Of a stretch of DNA of 64,000 bases, positions 17,029-24,654 are shown piece by piece. Made by a program: the position numbers and the translations under genes. The first letter of the stretch is position 1. The number at the start of each line of letters is the position of its first letter. Source of the DNA: Sphingobacterium athyrii (lineage in GTDB: Bacteria > Bacteroidota > Bacteroidia > Sphingobacteriales > Sphingobacteriaceae). The notes beneath the pieces were generated by a model. The model made no database searches. It had not been told where the DNA came from and worked only from the letters and a program-made list of their open reading frames with translations. The stretch lies in assembly GCF_003071065.1 (NCBI RefSeq), contig NZ_QCXX01000010.1:62614-126613 (forward strand), written 5' to 3'.

Positions 17029-18750
17029 ATGAGATTGACTTTTTTAAATAAGCGTGTTATTTTAAGTTTTGTTGGATTTCTCTTTGGTACTGTCAGCGCT
17101 TTGCAGGGGCAATCATTGGAGAAAAAAAGTAGACCTTATGATGCACGACTCAAAAATGTACAAGAGATATTAAAGCAAGGGAAAATTGGTCCAGGCGTGG
17201 ATTCATTGGATGCTATACTCGCAGATTATCCCAAAGCAGATGATATCTATTTTACAAAAGCGATCCTTTTTGCCCAAATGAGAAATCAGGACGGCGCGAT
17301 TGATGCAATAAAAGCCGCGTTGGAAATTGAACCAAAACCCGAGTACCTCAGCTTCGCCGTAGATGCATTCAAAAGCAAAAATGATGCAGATAGTGCATTG
17401 ATCTATTTGGATAAATTGATTGATTTAGATGATAATAATACGGCTTCATTAAAGCGTGAACGAATTATGCTACTTTTTAACGGAGGACATAAAGACGTCG
17501 CGTTGGAGTATTTTTATAAAACAAAGGAAATTGAATCTGCTTCCGATACATTGGATATGGTGGGTAGTGTGCTGTTGAACGATGCCGGTAATCACAAGGC
17601 GGTAATCGACCTTTTGAAACCCTGGGCTGACAATGGAACCAAATTGGCCCAAGTATATGGGCAACTGGCGCAGGCTTATAATCTTTCCAAAAACTCAAAA
17701 CTTGCCCTAGAGTATATCAATAAAGGAATTCAAACTTCACAGGAAGATTTTCTTTATTTTGATTTAGCAGATCTGTACCGCTTTGATAAAAAGACCAAAT
17801 TATCGTTCGATGCCTTAAAAAAAGGCTTTCAATCTAAAAAGATTGATTTTGGTGATAAAAATAGAATCATTATGACTTTGTTGGGGCCAAAAAGCCCCTA
17901 CACAAATGCGCAGCTTTTGGAGTTGGCTAATATCTTAGTTGAGGTCCATCCGCGAATTGCGGAAAGTCACATGGCCAAAGGACAGGTATTGTGGCTCAAC
18001 GAAGATAAAACGGCGGCGCAAAGTTCCTTGGCTGTTGCCGTAACTATGAATTCTTACCAGATCGATGCTTGGCGGATGTTAATGAGCCTGGATATGGATA
18101 AGGGCGAGTTTGATCAAGCCATTGCCCATGGTGGTGAAGCCCTGCATTATGTGGCCAATAATCCGACCATACTCTATTTCACCAGCATGGCTTATCTGAT
18201 GAAGAAGGATACAGAGAATAGTCGCAAGTTTATGGAGGCTGCATTAAATAATGCCCAGGATGAAACTCCTTTTTTACAAGCCAATATCTACGGTGGGCTG
18301 GGCGATATCTACAATACATTGAAGATGTATAAAGAATCGGATGCAGCTTATATGGAAGCGATTCGACTGGATAGCACAAATGTGACGGCCATGAACAATT
18401 TAGCGTACTATTTATCGTTAAGAAAAGAACGACTTGATGAAGCGACAAAGTACGCTGCTATGGCTACAGCAATGCAGCCTAATAACGGTACATTTGAGGA
18501 TACTTATGCCTGGGTCTTGTTTGCCGACGGTAAATATGAGGATGCGTTAGTCTGGATTCAAAAGGCGCTAAAAAATACAAATCCGCAGACTGCAGTGTTA
18601 CTGGAACATTATGGAGATATTTTGGTTAAGCTCGGTAAGACGACAGAAGCGGTAAAGCAGTGGAGTCTGGCATTGGAAAAAGGAATGGATTCTGAAGAAA
18701 GTAAACAGAAACTAAAAAAGAAGATTGAGACTAAAAGTTATGTGGAATAA
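17029..18750 (+). CDS. exported tetratricopeptide repeat protein
   Basis: 573 residues. The N-terminus has a hydrophobic segment (VILSFVGFLFGTVSALQGQ) fitting a signal peptide. The rest is helical TPR repeats, most easily seen in the second half: ESDAAYMEAIRLDSTNVTAMNNLAYYL, then AATKYAAMATAMQPNN-type and YEDALVWIQKALKNTNP units. Such proteins scaffold complexes in the periplasm. Its stop overlaps the start of the DUF4292 lipoprotein gene, and the pair is followed by an EnvC-like gene, an order I associate with Bacteroidota envelope loci. Specific role unknown. Confidence 0.85.
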   Translation: MRLTFLNKRVILSFVGFLFGTVSALQGQSLEKKSRPYDARLKNVQEILKQGKIGPGVDSLDAILADYPKADDIYFTKAILFAQMRNQDGAIDAIKAALEIEPKPEYLSFAVDAFKSKNDADSALIYLDKLIDLDDNNTASLKRERIMLLFNGGHKDVALEYFYKTKEIESASDTLDMVGSVLLNDAGNHKAVIDLLKPWADNGTKLAQVYGQLAQAYNLSKNSKLALEYINKGIQTSQEDFLYFDLADLYRFDKKTKLSFDALKKGFQSKKIDFGDKNRIIMTLLGPKSPYTNAQLLELANILVEVHPRIAESHMAKGQVLWLNEDKTAAQSSLAVAVTMNSYQIDAWRMLMSLDMDKGEFDQAIAHGGEALHYVANNPTILYFTSMAYLMKKDTENSRKFMEAALNNAQDETPFLQANIYGGLGDIYNTLKMYKESDAAYMEAIRLDSTNVTAMNNLAYYLSLRKERLDEATKYAAMATAMQPNNGTFEDTYAWVLFADGKYEDALVWIQKALKNTNPQTAVLLEHYGDILVKLGKTTEAVKQWSLALEKGMDSEESKQKLKKKIETKSYVE

Positions 18751-19543
18751 AATTGTTTGGGTAGGTATTCTGGTACTTCTGCTTTCTTCCTGTAGCTCAA
18801 AAAAGAAACTGCTGAAAGGAGCGGATCTCAAATCAGAGAATGAACTGGTCATCAAAGACGATACACGGGAGGCAAAGAAAACGACTTTGCGTAATCTCTT
18901 TTTGACCAATTTAAATTACTCGACCTTTTCAGGAAAAGCAAAAATGCGGCTCGACCTTGGTAAGGATAACTTCGATGTCACCTCTAATATCCGGATTGAA
19001 AAAGATAAGAAAATCTGGATTTCGATATCAGCAACCCTCGGGATCGAAGTCGCTCGTGTGTTAATAACACCAGATAGTGTGCAGATCCTGAATAAGTTTC
19101 AGAGCGAATATATGGTCAAACCATTTGATTACCTATACCGTTTTGCCAGTCCGGATCTTACTTTTGCTAATCTACAGGATTTATTATTGGCTAATCTGTC
19201 TGTTAACCTCTTGTCGGATATTGATGCAGTGAACTTTCAGCAGGATCCGAATTCTGTACAATTGGACGGAAAATTGAATGAGCTTGATTTTCTATATCAA
19301 TTGAACAATAACAATCGGCCTTACCAGTTCCGGTTGTCACAGTTGTCGAAGAAACAGTTGCTCGAAGCAAACTATGGTGAATATGCAATGGCTTCCGGAC
19401 AGGAATTTCCGATGCTGTTAAAAGTGATTATCTCCGATGGACGTCAGGAGATAAAAACAGAAATTAATTTTAACAAAGTTACGTTTAATGAACCTGTTGA
19501 AATGCCTTTTTCAGTGTCATCGCGATATAAAGTAATCCGATAA
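18740..19543 (+). CDS. DUF4292 family lipoprotein
   Basis: 267 residues starting at ATG 18740, overlapping the TPR gene by 11 bases; an upstream TTG at 18725 is less likely. Residues 1-18 form a lipoprotein signal with Cys18 in LLLSSCSS. The remainder, including FSGKAKMRLDLGKDNFDVTS and ISISATLGIEVARVLIT, matches DUF4292, whose fold is related to LolA/LppX-type lipid-binding beta-sheets. It could carry lipid or lipoprotein to the outer membrane; this is inference. Translationally coupled to the TPR gene. Confidence 0.82.
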   Translation: MWNKIVWVGILVLLLSSCSSKKKLLKGADLKSENELVIKDDTREAKKTTLRNLFLTNLNYSTFSGKAKMRLDLGKDNFDVTSNIRIEKDKKIWISISATLGIEVARVLITPDSVQILNKFQSEYMVKPFDYLYRFASPDLTFANLQDLLLANLSVNLLSDIDAVNFQQDPNSVQLDGKLNELDFLYQLNNNNRPYQFRLSQLSKKQLLEANYGEYAMASGQEFPMLLKVIISDGRQEIKTEINFNKVTFNEPVEMPFSVSSRYKVIR

Positions 19544-19651
19544 GAAGTGATCTATTTCCGTTAGATTTATTACTTTCGCATTTAGTTTGCTAGTGTAGAT
19601 GAATATAATGGAGCTGGGAAAGGGGTAAATACGAAATAAATAGTACTGTAA

Positions 19652-20965
19652 ATGAACTTTAAGAAAACGATATTTGGTATAGTAGCATTCATTTTGATGA
19701 TTGGTATTTCTGCGGCCCAGACAAGGGCTGAGCTGGAAAAGCAACGGGAGAAACTCAATCGTGAAATTGCTGAATTGCAGAAAACTGTTAAAGAAATTGC
19801 CAAGGAAAAATCGTTGACACAACAACAGGTGACAGCGTTGAGTAAGCAAATCAACTTACGTGAACAAAAGATAAATACAATTACTTCTGAAGTAGCAGTA
19901 ATCAATAAACACATCAATGCCAATACAGCTGCAGTTAACAAATTGAAAGCTGAACTGGAAAAAATGAAACGTGATTATGAAAAAATGGTCATGTTCGCTT
20001 TCCGTAACCGTAATGCCTACAATAAGTTGATGTTTATTTTTGCTTCCAAAGATTTTAACCAAGGATTTAGACGTGTAAAATATTTGCAGCAATTTAATGA
20101 TTCCCGAAAATTGAAGGCCGCTGATATTGAGAATACAAAGAAACAGATCGAGCAAAAAATTGCGCAGTTGAAGGCTGACCGAAATAAACAGGTAGCACTT
20201 ATGAAGGAGCAAGAAAATGAGAAGCGAACCATCGCTCAACAGCGCTCTGTTTACTCTGGGCAACTGAGTGAACTTATTGTTACGGAACGTGGTGTGAAGA
20301 AAGATATTACGCAAAAGCAAAAAGAGGAGCGTCGTATCAATGCAGCGATCAAAGAAATCATAAGAAGGGAAATTGAAGCTGAAAGAAGGCGTGCAGAAGC
20401 TGCCCGTCGTGCCGCTGAGGCTGCCGCTGCGCGTAATCGGAAAGCCAATGAATCAGCAAATGCGTCGAAAGGTAAAAACAATGCGAATACAAAGAGTGGC
20501 AATACCGCGCGTAAATCAGATTCTGAGGTCTTGCGTAGCACACCAGAGGCGATCAGGCTTTCCAACGATTTTAGATCTAACCGTGGCAGCTTGCCTTGGC
20601 CAGTTTCCAATGCGAAGGTCATGCAGGGCTTTGGTGGAGAAAGTGTTGGTAGAAATGTAAACTGGGATCACGAATCCGTGAAAATTCAAACCTCCACTGG
20701 CGCTGCTGTCAAAGCTGTTTTTGCAGGTGAGGTAAGTAGTGTGTTGACGATGTATGGACAACGTATTGTGATGATCAAACACGGTGAGTACTTTACAGTA
20801 TATAATAATTTAGGTAGTGTAAGTGTTTCTAAAGGGCAAAAGGTAAGTACAGGTCAAACAATAGGTACGGCGGATGTGGATTCAGATACGGGCGTACCAA
20901 TGGTAGACTTTTCTGTTTATCAGGGGTCAACCCCGCTGAACCCGATGTCCTGGTTGGCGAGATAA
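19652..20965 (+). CDS. EnvC-like murein hydrolase activator with degenerate LytM domain
   Basis: 437 residues: signal peptide (1-22), long coiled coil from about 25 to 230, an Arg/Ala-rich linker (EAERRRAEAARRAAEAAAAR), then a LytM/M23 fold from about 310 to the end. The zinc ligands of active M23 peptidases are missing: the HxxxD position reads NWDHES, the later HxH position reads MVDFSVY. This is the EnvC/NlpD pattern, where the domain activates cell-division amidases instead of cutting peptidoglycan. It follows the TPR and DUF4292 genes by 108 bases. Confidence 0.87.
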   Translation: MNFKKTIFGIVAFILMIGISAAQTRAELEKQREKLNREIAELQKTVKEIAKEKSLTQQQVTALSKQINLREQKINTITSEVAVINKHINANTAAVNKLKAELEKMKRDYEKMVMFAFRNRNAYNKLMFIFASKDFNQGFRRVKYLQQFNDSRKLKAADIENTKKQIEQKIAQLKADRNKQVALMKEQENEKRTIAQQRSVYSGQLSELIVTERGVKKDITQKQKEERRINAAIKEIIRREIEAERRRAEAARRAAEAAAARNRKANESANASKGKNNANTKSGNTARKSDSEVLRSTPEAIRLSNDFRSNRGSLPWPVSNAKVMQGFGGESVGRNVNWDHESVKIQTSTGAAVKAVFAGEVSSVLTMYGQRIVMIKHGEYFTVYNNLGSVSVSKGQKVSTGQTIGTADVDSDTGVPMVDFSVYQGSTPLNPMSWLAR

Positions 20966-21058
20966 GAAATAATTACTATATTTAATAATTATCATTACAT
21001 TTGTAAGGAGAGAGAAAAGATTTAGTTTAAAAGAATTGAAAAACAAGAAATTATAGTT

Positions 21059-21259
21059 ATGTCAACATCATTATTAATCATGGGAATCGGGGGGCAGGAG
21101 TTAATTATCATTGTAGTAATATTGTTACTATTATTTGGTGGCAAGAAGATTCCTGAATTGATGCGCGGATTGGGTAAGGGCGTGAAGGAATTCAAAGAAG
21201 GCCAAAAAGATGAGTCTTCCCCTGAAAAAAAATCCGAAGTAGAAGATAATACCAAATAA
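21059..21259 (+). CDS. tatA: twin-arginine translocase subunit TatA/TatE
   Basis: 66 residues: a single transmembrane helix (QELIIIVVILLLLFGGKKIP) with the FGxKKIPEL hinge, then an amphipathic helix RGLGKGVKEFKEG and a short charged tail. It forms the pore of the Tat system, which exports folded proteins. tatC is not in the window; a probable Tat substrate (SGNH hydrolase with NRRSFIKK) is at 32.3 kb. A strong terminator follows, so tatA ends its transcript. Confidence 0.93.
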   Translation: MSTSLLIMGIGGQELIIIVVILLLLFGGKKIPELMRGLGKGVKEFKEGQKDESSPEKKSEVEDNTK

Positions 21260-21285
21260 GGGAGATCACGTCCCTAGTAATATAG

Positions 21286-21322
21286 ATACGATTTTGTGTT
21301 GAACAAAATCGTATTTTGTTTT
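21286..21322 (+). terminator. intrinsic terminator after tatA
   Basis: ATACGATTTTGT (21286-21297) pairs perfectly with ACAAAATCGTAT (21303-21314), five-base loop, then TTTGTTTT. Confidence 0.9.
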
Positions 21323-21442
21323 ATCCTGGACCTATAGCTGAATAGGCCAGAACCATTTTTATACTAAAATCCATTTCTAAACGTTTAGATTATTGTTGAT
21401 TTTTTAAGAGAAAAAATCGAACCTGGATTTAACAGTAAATTT

Positions 21443-22915
21443 ATGATCGGAAAACAGACGTTAATTTCAATACTAGGAGGGGTGTGCTATGTGCTACCGC
21501 TCATGGCTCAAGAAGGCGCTGTGGAAGGCATGAGAGAAGCCACGCATCAAATCATCCAAGGAAGGATTGAAAAAGAAAAACACGAGATTTATCAATACTT
21601 AGACAGTGTTAAATCTTCAGGGAATAGTCGAAATGATGATGCTACCATTACCGATGAAGAAATACAACTTGTTCGCAAACTCAAAGCAATAGAGCGGGAA
21701 ATACCTTTAGATTACTCTCCACGGGTAAAAGATCTGATCTCCAAATACACCTCTGATAATTACAATCCATATATGTGTAGAATGATGGGACTTGGCCAGT
21801 ATTACTTTCCAATGTTTGATCGTATTCTGGATGAAGTTGGTGTACCTAGGGAACTGAAATACCTCAGTGTGGTCGAATCGTCGTTGAACCCCAGGGATAT
21901 TTCGAGCGCCGGTGCTACAGGGCTGTGGCAGCTGATGTATTATGAAGCAAAGACCTATAACTTGACTGTTGATAGTTATACCGACCAACGCATGGATCCA
22001 ATTGCTTCGAGTTATGCGATCGCGAAGATACTGAAAGAGGCCTATGACCAATATGGTGACTGGCTTTTGGCAATCGCATCCTACAATGGCGGAAAAGGTG
22101 CTGTGGGCAGGGCAATTCAACGATCGGGTAAAGAAAAGCCTACCTTTTGGGATATTGCCCCCTATCTTACTCAACAAACCCAAAATTATATTCCCAAATT
22201 CATCGCCATGACTTATGCGATGAAATATGCAGAGGAAAACAACATAAATGCCGCTGATACTGAGCTTTCTCTACGAACTCAAGCATTAGACGTCAATAAA
22301 CGGATCTCGTTAAACCAGATCGCGGAAGTGATGAATGTATCCAAAGAAACACTCCGTGCGCTAAATCCGAGCTTTAAAAAGAATATTTTAAATGGTACGG
22401 AAGAAACTCCTCTAAGATTGGTATTGCCTGTATTGGATAAGAAAATAGCGACCGAAGAACTTTACGCTGCACTTAATACACCTATTCCTGCTGCGATAAC
22501 AACGACGAATAGCGCTGGCACCAGCGAGCCTGCCGAGCTTTTAAAAGGTGGAAAATACAAGGTCAAAGTAGGGGAAACATTCGCTTCCATCGCTGAAAAG
22601 TTTGAAGTTACTGTTCAGGATATAAAATCATGGAATAATTTGCGCGGAAATAAGATTGTACCCGGACAAAATTTAACGATCAAGAAGGAAGATAGTTATG
22701 TCAGTACAAGGCTAGCGCATAACGCTGAGAAATCGGCCAAGAAGAGCCAACAACGTGCTTCTACACGTACAGCATACTATGTCGTAAAAAAGGGGGACAC
22801 CTTATCGCACATAGCCAATAAAAATGGTGTATCCGTTGGCCGCTTAAAAAGTGATAATGATCTGAACGGAAGCCGGATTAAGCCGGGAATGAAACTGAAA
22901 GTGTCAAAGAAATAG
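21443..22915 (+). CDS. LysM-containing lytic transglycosylase (MltD-like)
   Basis: 490 residues. Signal peptide 1-22, then a family 1 SLT domain with catalytic Glu145 in VVESSLNPRDISSAGATGLW, plus the conserved ASYNGGKG and YIPKFIAMTYA blocks. Two LysM domains follow: YKVKVGETFASIAEKFEVT (about 372-415) and YYVVKKGDTLSHIANKNGVS (about 444-488), which bind peptidoglycan. It should cleave glycan strands to 1,6-anhydro-muropeptides in the periplasm. Own transcription unit behind the tatA terminator; convergent with the phosphoribosyltransferase gene (9 bases apart). Confidence 0.92.
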   Translation: MIGKQTLISILGGVCYVLPLMAQEGAVEGMREATHQIIQGRIEKEKHEIYQYLDSVKSSGNSRNDDATITDEEIQLVRKLKAIEREIPLDYSPRVKDLISKYTSDNYNPYMCRMMGLGQYYFPMFDRILDEVGVPRELKYLSVVESSLNPRDISSAGATGLWQLMYYEAKTYNLTVDSYTDQRMDPIASSYAIAKILKEAYDQYGDWLLAIASYNGGKGAVGRAIQRSGKEKPTFWDIAPYLTQQTQNYIPKFIAMTYAMKYAEENNINAADTELSLRTQALDVNKRISLNQIAEVMNVSKETLRALNPSFKKNILNGTEETPLRLVLPVLDKKIATEELYAALNTPIPAAITTTNSAGTSEPAELLKGGKYKVKVGETFASIAEKFEVTVQDIKSWNNLRGNKIVPGQNLTIKKEDSYVSTRLAHNAEKSAKKSQQRASTRTAYYVVKKGDTLSHIANKNGVSVGRLKSDNDLNGSRIKPGMKLKVSKK

Positions 22916-22923
22916 CAACATGG

Positions 22924-23436
22924 TTATACCAACCATGCTGCATCTTCTTCGTTATCAAATTCTTCGAGGGTAACCGTAACATGTTCTTTTAGGATCGTAG
23001 ACAATTTAGTGCCATAGTAGTCACTAAAGATCGGGAATTTGTGGTGGCTCCTATCGATCAGTACGGCCGTTCTCATCTTCTTCAATGGAACATTCAGGAA
23101 TACACCCAAACCGTAAGCCAGCGCTCTGCCACTATTTAATACATCATCCACCAGGATGATCGTTTTGTCTTTTGCCATGTCAACAGGTAAATCCGTGCCC
23201 GCACTCAATGACCGGCTTGTTTTCTTCATGGTAACTTTAATCAAAAGAATTTCCTTGTCTGAGATATCCTTTAATATCGCCTGAAGGCGTTGTGCAAATA
23301 CATAACCCCGATCGGCAATCCCAACCAAAACAAGTGTTTCGTCTTCAAAATTGTCTTCTAAAATCTGATAGGCAATACGGATAGACTTCTGTTTTATTTG
23401 TTCTTTATTTAAGATGAGCGTTTTCTTTGAAGACAT
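22924..23436 (-). CDS. phosphoribosyltransferase family protein (PyrR-like)
   Basis: 170 residues of the type I PRTase fold. The PRPP-binding motif is TIILVDDVLNSGRALAYG (VDDVxxSGRT-like), preceded by LVGIADRGYVFAQRL and KVTMKKTSRSL. The C-terminus AVLIDRSHHKFPIFSDYYG is like PyrR, the bifunctional uracil PRTase and pyrimidine regulator, but no pyr operon or PyrR leader is nearby. Substrate base therefore undecided. Confidence 0.8.
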   Translation of the reverse strand: MSSKKTLILNKEQIKQKSIRIAYQILEDNFEDETLVLVGIADRGYVFAQRLQAILKDISDKEILLIKVTMKKTSRSLSAGTDLPVDMAKDKTIILVDDVLNSGRALAYGLGVFLNVPLKKMRTAVLIDRSHHKFPIFSDYYGTKLSTILKEHVTVTLEEFDNEEDAAWLV

Positions 23437-23487
23437 AATAGTATTTCAATGATTATAGGGTAAAAATAGGATATTAAATTGTATAAA

Positions 23488-23521
23488 AAAAGTCCAAAGC
23501 TGTTTAAAGCTTTGGACTTTT
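23488..23521 (-). terminator. intrinsic terminator after the NlpC/P60 gene
   Basis: AAAAGTCCAAAGC (23488-23500) pairs with GCTTTGGACTTTT (23509-23521), downstream of the minus-strand gene ending at 23542. Confidence 0.85.
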
Positions 23522-23541
23522 GTATCTCGATAACGGAATCC

Positions 23542-24123
23542 TTAATTCAGTTTATTATCTTTTTCTGCTTTTAATATTTCGGCAGTGAGCGATTTATGAT
23601 CTTCTGGCAAACGGCCACCATTATAATAGTAGCGTCTCCAATAGGGCTCGTCCAAGTTGCTGATCATAACACCCTTGCTGGACGAAGCATGAGCAAATTT
23701 ATTATCACCAATATATACACCTACATGAGTGATGCTTCTGCTTCTGATTTTGAAGAATACCAAATCTCCTGCTTTCAATTCATTCTTTTCTACAGTCTTT
23801 ACTTGCGAATACTGATTACGGCTGTTGTAGCCCAAAGAGGTGTTAAACACCTTGTCGTATAATTCGTAAGAAAATTTAGAGCAATCAATACCTCGTTTGG
23901 AGTCTCCGCCCAACCGATATGGCGTACCTAGCCATTCGTAAACAAATTGATAAAGTTTTGTATTTGTGGTTGCTGAGACTGCAACTCCCATGATTTGTGA
24001 GAAGTATTCTTTGGCGAGATTATCAGGATCTGATTCTGGTTTGGAGTTTCTGTTGGTTTGTGCCTGCGACACTAGACATAAGCCGATAAATAGCATTGAT
24101 GCTATAAATTTCTTTGTTTTCAT
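23542..24123 (-). CDS. NlpC/P60 (C40) family cell-wall peptidase
   Basis: 193 residues from ATG 24123; the frame extends to 24174, but the signal peptide KTKKFIASMLFIGLCLVSQAQ-like segment begins here. The catalytic Cys is in RGIDCSKFSYELY, and the His in SITHVGVYIGDNKFAHASS, with a downstream polar residue in the usual place. These enzymes hydrolyse D-Glu to diaminopimelate bonds in the peptide stem. YEWLGTPYRLGGDSKRG is the conserved lead-in. Single-domain and secreted; single-gene unit. Confidence 0.9.
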   Translation of the reverse strand: MKTKKFIASMLFIGLCLVSQAQTNRNSKPESDPDNLAKEYFSQIMGVAVSATTNTKLYQFVYEWLGTPYRLGGDSKRGIDCSKFSYELYDKVFNTSLGYNSRNQYSQVKTVEKNELKAGDLVFFKIRSRSITHVGVYIGDNKFAHASSSKGVMISNLDEPYWRRYYYNGGRLPEDHKSLTAEILKAEKDNKLN

Positions 24124-24480
24124 TAAATCGCTTTTTTGTACAACATTTAACTTTTTAAAATTCAATACTGTCATCTATTTTGGACAGCACTGTTGCGAAT
24201 ATAATACAATATCAGTTTAAGGTCAAATTTTTTTTAGGCGATTTAACGAAATTTTAACAATTTTAACATCTTTCTTAACGCTTTTTGAACATATTGAAAT
24301 TTAATCGGTCTGTCGAACTTTTACTACACGCAAGTAGAGGTATCGGTTCATATAAAACAACCGGCTTATGTTAGAATATCATTCTTTAAGACTTGTTTTT
24401 GTGAATCTGAAAAAAAATATTAATTTTCTTTAGGAATGTGATAATATTTGTTCTATATTTACTGCACATAAGCAATAACA
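24124..24480. other. intergenic stretch upstream of the thr leader
   Basis: 357 A/T-rich bases between divergent genes. TATATTTA at 24454-24461 could be the -7 box of the thr operon (one mismatch to TAnnTTTG), which would put the start of transcription about 13 bases before the leader ATG. I see no other gene or repeat. Confidence 0.4.
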
Positions 24481-24546
24481 ATGAGCACAAACACAATTAT
24501 TACAACGATTATTATTACCACCGGGATAAAACTTAGGAGGAAGTAG
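24481..24546 (+). CDS. thrL: threonine operon leader peptide
   Basis: 21-codon open frame from ATG to TAG. It holds six Thr and six Ile codons within the first 16, beginning MSTNTIITT, then basic KLRRK. This matches the composition of enterobacterial ThrL, although the sequence is not alignable in detail. A strong intrinsic terminator follows 33 bases later, and thrA starts 108 bases after the stop. A ribosome slowed at Thr or Ile codons when these are scarce would change folding of the leader RNA and let transcription continue into thrABC. Too short for normal ORF calling. Confidence 0.85.
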   Translation: MSTNTIITTIIITTGIKLRRK

Positions 24547-24616
24547 TTTCATTGTATATAATTGTAGACACAATATTTCGAAGCGCTTTCCTCAAAAGGG
24601 AAAGCGCTTCTTTTTT
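24537..24616 (+). promoter_or_regulatory. thr operon attenuator (terminator plus candidate antiterminator)
   Basis: Terminator: GAAGCGCTTTCC (24580-24591) pairs perfectly with GGAAAGCGCTTC (24599-24610), seven-base loop, then six T. Candidate antiterminator: GAGGAAG (24537-24543, at the end of the leader peptide) can pair with TTTCCTC (24587-24593), which would disrupt the terminator arm. A ribosome at the leader stop codon would cover 24537-24543 and favour termination; one stalled upstream on Thr/Ile codons would leave it free. Confidence 0.8.
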
Positions 24617-24654
24617 ATCACATAAATCAAACTAAACAAACAGTATAAATCAGT

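Noticed and set aside
23542..24174. start of the NlpC/P60 protein at 24174
   Set aside because: The first 17 codons are not signal-like; a good signal peptide starts at 24123.
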